NCBI GenBank assembly: GCA_020048595.1
Contig: JAIFMH010000027.1
Coordinates: forward strand, 1 to 8,269
DNA from: Bacteroidota bacterium
Lineage (GTDB): Bacteria; Bacteroidota; Bacteroidia; Bacteroidales; UBA4417
Direction of reading: 5' to 3'
DNA length: 8,269 nucleotides
This document shows, piece after piece, positions 1 through 6,365 of the stretch (position 1 is the stretch's first letter; each line of letters starts with the position of its first letter). Position numbers and translations under genes: made by a program. Under the pieces are notes generated by a model, which was not told where the DNA came from, ran no database searches, and saw only the letters and a program-made list of their open reading frames with translations.

Positions 1-1321
1 CAGGCTCGCTGATCAGGGTATGCAATTCACCTGGTACTATTCTCCACAGCCTGTAAGTAGTGCCTCCAGGGCCGGATTGCTAACCGGTTGCTATCCTAAC
101 AGAGTGGGAATAACAGGCGCGCTTTTGCCATCGGCACAAATTGGGATCAACTCTGAAGAGACAACAATAGCCGAAATTCTGAAAACCAAAGGATACCATA
201 CCGGAATAATTGGCAAGTGGCATCTGGGACACCATAAGGAATTCCTTCCATTGCAGCATGGTTTCGATGAGTATTACGGCATTCCTTATGCCAACGATTT
301 TTGGCCGGTCGACTTTGATGGGGTACCAATTCAGCTTAAAGATACTACCAGCTTAAGCCCCGATGAAAAATACATGGCTACTCTTAGAATGACATTTCCA
401 ATCCTTCCTCTGATCGAAGGAAATGAAAAAGTGGGAGAAATAAGGACCCTTGCTGATCAGGATAAGATTACAACAGATTATACTGAACGTGCCGTTAAGT
501 TCATAGAGCAACATAAGAATGAACATTTCTTTTTGTATCTACCTCATACAATGGTACATGAGCCACTCGGAGTATCTGCCAGATTCAGGGGTAAAAGTAA
601 ACAGGGAATGTATGGTGATGTTATGATGGAAATTGACTGGTCAATTGGTGAGGTAATGAAAGCACTTGTGAGAAATGGCCTGGATAAAAATACCCTGGTA
701 ATATTCACCAGCGATAATGGCCCATGGCTCGCATTCGGCAATCATGCAGGAACAACCGGCGGTTTGCGCGAAGGCAAATCAACATGCTGGGAAGGTGGTC
801 TGCGCGTCCCATGCATAATGAGATGGCCTGGTATAATTCCTGAAGGCACCATATGCAATAAATTAGCTTCTGGAATTGATATCCTGCCTACTTTAGCATC
901 AATAACAGGGGCATCTCTTCCTGATAAAAAAATTGACGGTGTAAGTCTGTTACCTCTGCTGCTTGGTGATATGACAGCTTCTCCCAGACATAATTTCTAC
1001 TATTATTACCAGAAGAATAGTCTTGAAGCAGTACAAAAGGATTACTGGAAACTTATACTTCCGCATAAATGTATTTGGTCATATGTAGGTGTTGATCCCG
1101 GTAAAGACGGGTGGCCAGGAAAGACAGTGAGTTTTACAATCACTGAAGCGGAATTATATGATTTAAGAAGAGATCCTGGTGAAAGATACAATGTTGCATC
1201 GGTCAATCCTGAAATTGTCAGCGAACTACAGGCACTGGCCAGTGAAGCACGACAGGATCTTGGTGATGACAATATGAAGGTAACCGGAGCAAACAGACGC
1301 AAACCAGGTTCCGTAAAATGA
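1..1321 (+). CDS. Serine-type sulfatase (arylsulfatase A-like family S1), 5' end cut off by window
   Basis: This is a formylglycine-dependent sulfatase, expected to hydrolyse a sulfate ester on a glycan in the periplasm. The frame is open from base 2 (RLADQG precedes the Met at 20), so that Met is internal. The missing N-terminus should hold the export signal and first metal-binding Asp pair. Numbering from that Met: the signature S13-S-A-S-R17 followed by LLTG (21-23) places the formylglycine precursor at Ser13, so activation would need an anSME-type radical SAM maturase rather than a Cys-type enzyme. GKWHLG (65-70, K66 and H68), an H-rich PHTMVH stretch (175-180), SDN (231-233, calcium ligands D232/N233) and the GGLREGK...WEGGLRVP block (K253) are the expected active-site elements. 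The C-terminal ELYDLRRDPGE motif and smooth end indicate a complete C-terminus. The substrate cannot be deduced. The LarA-like gene follows after 126 bp. Confidence 0.95.
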   Translation, partial: RLADQGMQFTWYYSPQPVSSASRAGLLTGCYPNRVGITGALLPSAQIGINSEETTIAEILKTKGYHTGIIGKWHLGHHKEFLPLQHGFDEYYGIPYANDFWPVDFDGVPIQLKDTTSLSPDEKYMATLRMTFPILPLIEGNEKVGEIRTLADQDKITTDYTERAVKFIEQHKNEHFFLYLPHTMVHEPLGVSARFRGKSKQGMYGDVMMEIDWSIGEVMKALVRNGLDKNTLVIFTSDNGPWLAFGNHAGTTGGLREGKSTCWEGGLRVPCIMRWPGIIPEGTICNKLASGIDILPTLASITGASLPDKKIDGVSLLPLLLGDMTASPRHNFYYYYQKNSLEAVQKDYWKLILPHKCIWSYVGVDPGKDGWPGKTVSFTITEAELYDLRRDPGERYNVASVNPEIVSELQALASEARQDLGDDNMKVTGANRRKPGSVK

Positions 1322-1350
1322 AAGATATTTAAACTCTTATACCTGACTTA

Positions 1351-1371
1351 TATGATTAACTTCAAATCATA
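1351..1371 (+). terminator. Weak inverted repeat between sulfatase and LarA-like gene
   Basis: TATGATT (1351-1357) and AATCATA (1365-1371) form a perfect 7-bp stem with a 7-base loop, 29 bp after the sulfatase stop. The stem is AT-rich and is not followed by a run of T, so a terminator role is only a guess. It could equally be an operator half-site pair or chance in AT-rich DNA. No convincing Bacteroidota -7 box (TAnnTTTG) is visible in the rest of 1322-1447. Confidence 0.2.
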
Positions 1372-1447
1372 AGGATGTACTGGTTAGTTTTCCAAAGATC
1401 AGTAACACCATTTGAAATTTATGAAAACATCTCTAAGAAAAGAATAA

Positions 1448-2719
1448 ATGAACGTTAAACTAGCTTATGGGAAAACTGGTCATCTTATCGAATTATCTGA
1501 CAGTTATGATATTGATATTATCGAACCACGCTGGGTGGAAAGCGTTAAAGACCAAATGCTTGCAATTACAAATGCCCTTTTAGATCCGTACAATAGCAGG
1601 CCACTGTCAGATATAGTGAACCAGGGTGATAAAATAGCCATAATATTCAGCGACATTACCAGGGCAACACCATACAATATAATACTTCCACCATTATTAT
1701 ATGAGTTGCGAAACATACCTAAAGAAAATATCTGTTTTTTCTGTGCTAACGGGACTCACAGACTGGCTTCAGACTCTGAGCTTATAAGGATTCTAGGTGA
1801 AAATATTGTCAGAGATTTTAAAATTATTCAGAACGATGCAGACGATCCTGAATTACATAAATATGTTGGAACTACATCTTCAGGAAACCGGATATATCTG
1901 AACAAAGAAGTTCTCAATTGCAAAATAAAAATTCTAACCGGGTTTATTGAACCTCATTTTTTTGCAGGTTTTTCAGGTGGCGGGAAAGCATTAATTCCGG
2001 GAATGGCATTTGTAAAAACAATCAAATTCAACCACTCAATCTCTCACCTTTCTGATAATAATGTTTCCTGGGGAATTACTGAGGGGAATCCTGTATGGGA
2101 AGAAATAATGGAAGCCGCGGAATTTGTTCCCGGTCTGTTCCTATTGAATATAACATTAAACAGTAATAAGGAGATCACTAATGTTTTTGCAGGGGAACTC
2201 AGGGCCGCTCATGAAGCAGGCTGCAAATTTACCAGGCAATCGGCAATGGCACCTGTAGATGAACTATATGATATAGTCATAACGAGTAATTCGGGTTATC
2301 CTTTGGATTTAAATATATACCAGACAGTTAAAGGGATGAGCGCTGCTTCCCAGATAGTAAAACAGGGAGGTGTAATTATTATGGCTGCTGAATGCTGGGA
2401 TGGAATTCCATCCAACAGCGACTATGAAAAAATTTTAAATTCTGTGAGTTCCGTGGATGATCTGATGAATTTTATAAAGGCTAATGAAAGCACCTTAAAA
2501 GATACCTGGCAGATCTACTTCCAGGCTCTTATACAGCAAAAAGCAGATGTTTATATTTTCAGTGATAAGCTCGGGGAGTCAACTATAAAAAAAGCCCTCT
2601 TTAAACCTGTGAAAGATATCAGCAGGCTGGTTGATGAAATCGTGACGGAAATTGGTCTGACTGCTAAAATCTGTGTTCTTCCTGAGGGACCTCAGACAAT
2701 CCCATACCTGAAAAAGTGA
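1448..2719 (+). CDS. LarA-family nickel-pincer 2-hydroxyacid racemase/epimerase (DUF2088)
   Basis: This 423-residue cytoplasmic protein has the full length of the LarA family, which uses a nickel-pincer nucleotide (NPN) to racemise lactate or to racemise/epimerise other 2-hydroxy acids. Relative to Lactobacillus plantarum LarA: D69-I-T-R72 matches Asp72/Arg75. GTH104 matches catalytic His108. EPH170 matches catalytic His174. K180 in the FSGGGK block matches Lys184, which carries the cofactor. H196 matches nickel ligand His200. YQ292TVK295 matches Gln295/Lys298. The spacings H170-K180 (10) and K180-H196 (16) are the same as in LarA. The start fits the family's MxVKLAYG opening. There is no signal peptide. 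The A-rich leader AAGAAAAGAATAA precedes the ATG. The cofactor genes larB, larC and larE are not in the window and must be elsewhere. The substrate is unknown. In this glycan locus a sugar acid or lactate from deoxysugar catabolism is plausible, but that is inference. Confidence 0.93.
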   Translation: MNVKLAYGKTGHLIELSDSYDIDIIEPRWVESVKDQMLAITNALLDPYNSRPLSDIVNQGDKIAIIFSDITRATPYNIILPPLLYELRNIPKENICFFCANGTHRLASDSELIRILGENIVRDFKIIQNDADDPELHKYVGTTSSGNRIYLNKEVLNCKIKILTGFIEPHFFAGFSGGGKALIPGMAFVKTIKFNHSISHLSDNNVSWGITEGNPVWEEIMEAAEFVPGLFLLNITLNSNKEITNVFAGELRAAHEAGCKFTRQSAMAPVDELYDIVITSNSGYPLDLNIYQTVKGMSAASQIVKQGGVIIMAAECWDGIPSNSDYEKILNSVSSVDDLMNFIKANESTLKDTWQIYFQALIQQKADVYIFSDKLGESTIKKALFKPVKDISRLVDEIVTEIGLTAKICVLPEGPQTIPYLKK

Positions 2720-2726
2720 AATTTAG

Positions 2727-2810
2727 TGTACAGTCAATTATTTTACAACGTTAACAGGTTTGCCTGCCCCTCCATTTCGTACCGACGATTGGAAAGGAAT
2801 TACTGAATAA
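2727..2810 (+). pseudogene. Probable 3' remnant of a sialate O-acetylesterase-type carbohydrate esterase
   Basis: The gap between the LarA-like and GH99-like genes contains a 27-codon stretch, opened by the in-frame stop at 2724-2726 and ending at TAA 2808-2810. Its last 18 residues contain GLPAPPFRTDDW (2757-2792). From memory, GLPAxPFRTDxW is the typical extreme C-terminal motif of SASA-family sialate O-acetylesterase-like proteins in Bacteroidota glycan loci, which remove acetyl esters from sugars. There is no start codon, and the roughly 450 or more upstream residues of such an enzyme are absent. This is therefore best read as the tail of a deleted gene. The motif match rests on recall, not a search. 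The stretch is short enough that coincidence is possible. Confidence 0.5.
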
Positions 2811-2839
2811 AATAACTAACCAAAAATAAAAACTAGCTC

Positions 2840-4054
2840 ATGAAAAAAAATCTCTCGTTAATTCTTATTCTTTTAGCTGTTTTGGCAGCATGTAACTCGG
2901 GCAAAAAGACTAACCCAAATGCAGATGAGATTACCGTGGCAGCCTATTATTTCCCAAACTATCATACCGGCGATCCCCGAAATGTAAAGCAAAAGGGTGA
3001 AGGATGGTCAGAGTGGGAACTGGTGAAAACAGCTATACCACGTTTCCCGGGACACCACCAGCCCAATGTTCCACTTTGGGGCTACACCGATGAAAAAGAC
3101 CCAAAAGTGATGGAACAAAAAATTGACGCGGCAGCCAGTAACGGCATCGACTGCTTTATTTTCGACTGGTACATGTATGAAGATGGCCCTTTTTTAAACC
3201 GGTGCATTGACGAAGGTTTTTTAAAAGCTGAAAACTGCGATTCAATAAAATTTGCATTGATGTGGGCTAACCATGATTGGGTTGATATTCATCCTTATAC
3301 ACGAGGCGCTGAACAAAAACTTCTTTATCCGGGGAAAGTTTCTCCTGAAAGGTTCGAAGAAATCGGAGACTTTGTAATCAAAGAATATTTCAGCAAACCC
3401 AACTATTGGAAAATTGACGGCAAACCCTATTTCTCGGTTTACGATGTTCAGAAATTTGTGGAAGGTTTTGGTAGTCTGGAAGCCACAAAAACCGCCATGG
3501 AAGTGCTGAATAAAAAGGCAGAAAAAGCAGGGTTGAAAGGGGTACACTGGAACCTGGTGGCCTGGGGAAATCCGATTCTTCCGGTTGAAAATGCACCAGC
3601 CGACACACCTGCTCTCATTAAAGCACTGGGATTCAATTCTGCAACTTCTTATGTCTGGATTCATCACACAGAATTGCCTGAAACACAAACCGATTACAAC
3701 TGGGTTCGAGACCGCTATTTCGAACATTGGGAGAAGGCAAAAACAGATTATGGTGTTTCCTATTTCCCGAACGTGACCATGGGCTGGGACGCCACTCCGC
3801 GATGCGACCTGAAGTCGGAATGGGCCAATGTTGGCTATCCTTTCATGAACACCATCGGGAACAATACACCGGAGAACTTTCAAAAAGCTTTGCAGATGAC
3901 AAAAGATATATTGCTGGCTGATCCAAATGGTCCCCGGATACTGAACATTAACTGCTGGAACGAATGGACCGAAGGAAGCTACCTCGAGCCCGACACCATT
4001 CATGGAATGAAATATCTGGAGGCAGTGAGGGAAGTGTTTCCCCGTAATAAATAG
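2840..4054 (+). CDS. GH99-like (WbsX-type) glycoside hydrolase, lipoprotein
   Basis: This 404-residue protein belongs to the glycosyltransferase WbsX / GH99-like group, related to GH99 endo-alpha-mannosidases. A signal peptide with lipobox L15-A-A-C18 predicts a lipid-anchored envelope protein. The residues after Cys18 (NSGKK) are not the acidic export signal often seen on surface-exposed Bacteroidota lipoproteins, so the side of the membrane is unclear. Family blocks in order: AAYYFPNYH (34-42), GWSEWELVK (55-63), FPGHHQPNVPLWGY (69-82), GIDCFIFDWYMYEDG (102-116), ALMWANHDW (139-147) and NCWNEWTEG (371-379). NEWTEG aligns with the GH99 NEWHEG motif, placing E375 and E378 at the two catalytic glutamates, so activity is plausible. 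The six-hairpin gene starts 18 bp later, suggesting co-transcription. The last 246 bp are repeated at 6010-6255. A-rich leader, no clear Shine-Dalgarno. The cleaved linkage is unknown. Confidence 0.9.
   Translation: MKKNLSLILILLAVLAACNSGKKTNPNADEITVAAYYFPNYHTGDPRNVKQKGEGWSEWELVKTAIPRFPGHHQPNVPLWGYTDEKDPKVMEQKIDAAASNGIDCFIFDWYMYEDGPFLNRCIDEGFLKAENCDSIKFALMWANHDWVDIHPYTRGAEQKLLYPGKVSPERFEEIGDFVIKEYFSKPNYWKIDGKPYFSVYDVQKFVEGFGSLEATKTAMEVLNKKAEKAGLKGVHWNLVAWGNPILPVENAPADTPALIKALGFNSATSYVWIHHTELPETQTDYNWVRDRYFEHWEKAKTDYGVSYFPNVTMGWDATPRCDLKSEWANVGYPFMNTIGNNTPENFQKALQMTKDILLADPNGPRILNINCWNEWTEGSYLEPDTIHGMKYLEAVREVFPRNK
3795..4040 (+). repeat. Direct repeat copy A (3' end of the intact GH99-like gene)
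   Basis: This segment aligns without gaps to 6010-6255 at a constant offset of 2215. Bases 3795-3834 are identical (40/40). Bases 3835-3943 differ at 26 of 109 positions, mostly at synonymous sites. Bases 3944-4023 are identical (80/80). Identity then breaks down over the last codons. The two blocks with no synonymous changes at all, next to a diverged block, cannot come from one uniform divergence time. Confidence 0.95.
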
Positions 4055-4072
4055 AGTCAAGAATTAAAAACA

Positions 4073-5977
4073 ATGAGGATGAAATCCACTTCGCGCCGGG
4101 AATTTATAAAATCGGCTTCAGTTTTAGGGCTGGCTATTCCCTTATTAAATCCGACTCAAATATTCGGTCAAATAAATGATCAGTTTACTTTTTACTCGCC
4201 TTTCATGAAAGTCGCGATGCGAATGAATTTTCCTCAGCTAGCTTCTTTATGTATCGATTCATTGGGTAAAGGTAAGGAGTCGGTGAGCCCGCTTTTGATC
4301 AGCGAAAATGTGATCAAAAAATATAGAAGTACGGTTTTAGGAAAATCAATTTCCTATCATACTGAAAGTCAGGAAAAAGATAGTAATCCGGCCTGGAATC
4401 TTATTTTTTCAGATAAAAGCATTCAGATCACATCTGAAAAAACAGAAGATAGTGAGCCATTTAATATCACCGTCAATCAGGAGCTTAACCACACAACCGT
4501 TCTTGGTGTTATGAAAGAGCGAAATAAGGTTATACTTCCTTGTCTGATTCATCTGCCCGATATGGGAACTTTTCGGGTCACGAGTAATGTTTCCGGGTTT
4601 GAATTATTTACTGATGCCCGTAGGGCAAACTCGGAAGTGAAAGGTAAACTTGAGCATAATTTTGTAAGCATTTCATTTCCTTCGGCCTCGGAAGAACATC
4701 CACAGATTACTTATCAATTAGAGGTAGTCAGCATTTATCCTGATGGGCCAGCTATTAAAAATGATCTGCTTTATGACGGTTTCCGAAGGAATTTCATAAA
4801 TATATTCCAAGTTAATCCGCGGCTCCGGGTGTTGGCAAATAATTCGTCATCCGATCCCTGTGCTTTTACATTGTACATGTCGGCCCAACTTGCCCTATAT
4901 ACTCCTCCTTTGGCTGATGGGTTAAAGGCAATTGACCTGGTTAAAATGACCCTTGACCGTTATATTGGTGGTATGAAAGCCTACGGGTTGGTTGGTTACA
5001 CTGATAATTACGAAGAGGCAGATACTGTATCGTGGAAATCAAAATATGACAGTCTGGACTCTCATCCTTCTTTGTTGATGGCCGCTTGCTATTATATAAA
5101 TTCTACAAATGATACGAAATGGTTGAATGAGAACATCCGTTCACTTACTGGGTGGGCAGATATCATTGTAAAAAATGATATTGACGGCGACGGCTTGATT
5201 GAATACCCGGAAAGTGGAAATTATGGCACATGGGACGGTGTTCGGCGTCCTGCCAATTGGTGGGATACCGTTGGTTTTGGCCACAAAGATGCTTATTCAA
5301 ACGCTTTGGCATACCGGGCATTGAATCTGTTTGGATCAATTTTGAAAAATGCAAACAAGCCTGAAAGTCAAAAATACCTTGGTCATGCTACGAAAATAAA
5401 GTCAGCCTATTTTATAACTTTTTACAATCATGAAACAGGCGTTTTAGCTGGTTGGAAAAGCAAAGATGGGCAATTGCACGATTATTACTTCACTTTTGTC
5501 AATAGCATAGCCATTAGTTACGGTTTAATCAGCGAAGAACAAGGCAACCGGGTAATGGATAAACTACTATCAAGAATGGAGTCCGTTGGTTTTACCGATT
5601 TTTCCCTGGGTTTGCCGGGAAATCTTATCCCGGTAAAAAAGGGCGATTATACTGCTTTTGATCACAGGTGGGGCGGCCCATCTCTGGAAGATGGTACTGA
5701 TGGTTTTCAGATTTATGAAAATGGAGGGGCAACGGCCTGTTACACTTATTTCATGGTTGACGCCCTTCAAAAACTGAAACGAAATCAGGATGCGCAAAAA
5801 ATATTGTTTCCCATTCTGAAAAGTATAAATGAAGGAAATTTTAGCGGCAAATGTGCAAATGGGATGTCGAAAGACTGGAAAACCTGGAATGGCGAATGCT
5901 GGGGTTACGAAGGTTTCTTATGCGACGGCTATATGGTACTGCTGGCATGTTTAGGTGAAGATGATGATGGAAGCTGA
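4073..5977 (+). CDS. Exported six-hairpin ((alpha/alpha)6) glycoside hydrolase-like protein, family uncertain
   Basis: This 634-residue protein starts with a Tat-type leader: SRREFIK at 7-13, then a hydrophobic stretch to about residue 25, so export to the periplasm is likely. An alternative start is Met3 (4079). Residues about 35-280 look like a beta-rich N-terminal domain. Residues about 290-630 look like an (alpha/alpha)6 toroid of the GH15/GH63/GH78 type. Visible landmarks are DIDGDGLIEYPESGNYG (369-385), ANWWDTVGFGHKDAYSNAL (394-412), YENGGATACYTY (548-559) and WNGECWGYEGFLCDGY (605-620). These resemble MGH1/GH63-like glycosidases, with candidate acidic catalytic residues in the D369-E380 and WWD398 regions, but I cannot name the family or the catalytic pair. 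It lies 18 bp after the GH99-like gene. The stop codon is directly followed by the GH99-like remnant, so its original downstream context has been lost. Confidence 0.8.
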   Translation: MRMKSTSRREFIKSASVLGLAIPLLNPTQIFGQINDQFTFYSPFMKVAMRMNFPQLASLCIDSLGKGKESVSPLLISENVIKKYRSTVLGKSISYHTESQEKDSNPAWNLIFSDKSIQITSEKTEDSEPFNITVNQELNHTTVLGVMKERNKVILPCLIHLPDMGTFRVTSNVSGFELFTDARRANSEVKGKLEHNFVSISFPSASEEHPQITYQLEVVSIYPDGPAIKNDLLYDGFRRNFINIFQVNPRLRVLANNSSSDPCAFTLYMSAQLALYTPPLADGLKAIDLVKMTLDRYIGGMKAYGLVGYTDNYEEADTVSWKSKYDSLDSHPSLLMAACYYINSTNDTKWLNENIRSLTGWADIIVKNDIDGDGLIEYPESGNYGTWDGVRRPANWWDTVGFGHKDAYSNALAYRALNLFGSILKNANKPESQKYLGHATKIKSAYFITFYNHETGVLAGWKSKDGQLHDYYFTFVNSIAISYGLISEEQGNRVMDKLLSRMESVGFTDFSLGLPGNLIPVKKGDYTAFDHRWGGPSLEDGTDGFQIYENGGATACYTYFMVDALQKLKRNQDAQKILFPILKSINEGNFSGKCANGMSKDWKTWNGECWGYEGFLCDGYMVLLACLGEDDDGS

Positions 5978-5981
5978 ATAG

Positions 5982-6260
5982 ATGATTACGGCTATTTTGA
6001 GCGCGTCTGCTCCGCGATGCGACCTGAAGTCGGAATGGGCCAATGTTGGTTATCCTTTTATGAACACCATCGGGAACAACACTCCCGAAAATTTTAAGAC
6101 AGCGCTGCAACTGACCAAAGAAAAACTGTTAGCCGATCCCAATGGCCCCCGTATCCTCAACATTAACTGCTGGAACGAATGGACCGAAGGAAGCTACCTC
6201 GAGCCCGACACCATTCATGGAATGAAATATCTGGAGGCGGTGAGGGAAGTCTTCCGTTAG
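5982..6260 (+). pseudogene. Orphan C-terminal fragment of a second GH99-like gene
   Basis: This 92-codon frame encodes only the last fifth of a GH99-like/WbsX protein. From Pro11 (PRCDLKSEW) to its end it matches the C-terminus of the intact protein at 2840-4054 with five substitutions (Q to K, K to T, M to L, D to E, I to K). It keeps the NEWTEG glutamates (E66 and E69) but lacks the barrel, substrate pocket and signal peptide, so it cannot be a working hydrolase. The first ten residues (MITAILSASA) are unrelated to the corresponding part of the intact protein, so the deletion junction is near 6009/6010. The ATG lies 4 bp after the upstream stop and could allow accidental translation. I read it as the tail of a deleted tandem paralogue. 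An assembly join is the alternative. Confidence 0.85.
6010..6255 (+). repeat. Direct repeat copy B (GH99-like 3' end)
   Basis: Partner of 3795-4040. Bases 6010-6049 and 6159-6238 are identical to the first copy. Bases 6050-6158 differ at 26 of 109 positions but change only five residues, which shows past purifying selection on the paralogue from which this copy came. The copies are in direct orientation, 2215 bp apart, so recombination between them would excise the six-hairpin gene. Confidence 0.95.
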
Positions 6261-6283
6261 AAATCAAAGTTAAAAAATACATT

Positions 6284-6343
6284 ATGAGAAAAATTACACT
6301 TACATTCTTTATCAGTCTTTCATTTTTATGGCAAAATAATTGA
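6284..6343 (+). pseudogene. Signal-peptide start of the GH127-like gene, cut off by an in-frame stop
   Basis: An ATG with a typical A-rich leader (GTTAAAAAATACATT) begins MRKITLTFFISLSFLWQNN and then stops at TGA 6341-6343. Lys/Arg followed by a long hydrophobic run is a convincing Sec signal-peptide start. It is in frame 2, while the GH127-like body downstream is in frame 0. It is probably the authentic 5' end of that gene, separated by a deletion or frameshift near 6323-6335. Removing one T from the T5 run at 6323-6327 would join the two frames. The product would still lack a recognisable signal-peptidase site and the segment of tens of residues that I recall preceding this point in relatives, so a larger deletion is more likely. 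Confidence 0.7.
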
Positions 6344-6365
6344 CAAGGTAATCGAAAACCGTATT

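Noticed and set aside
1375..1458. A 27-codon frame (MYWLVFQRSV...) overlapping the start of the LarA-like gene
   Set aside because: It has no recognisable family and no spaced ribosome site. The LarA-like start at 1448 fits the family opening, so this is probably chance or at most a tiny relic.
3242..4060. A 272-codon open frame on the minus strand opposite the GH99-like gene
   Set aside because: It is a mirror of a strongly conserved coding region, has no recognisable domain, and its partial recurrence opposite 5982-6260 simply follows the direct repeat.
5984..6009. Out-of-frame DYGYFERV, which loosely resembles DYGVSYFPNV of the intact GH99-like protein
   Set aside because: The match covers only a few residues, needs internal deletions and a frame change, and is too weak to claim that the junction lies further upstream.
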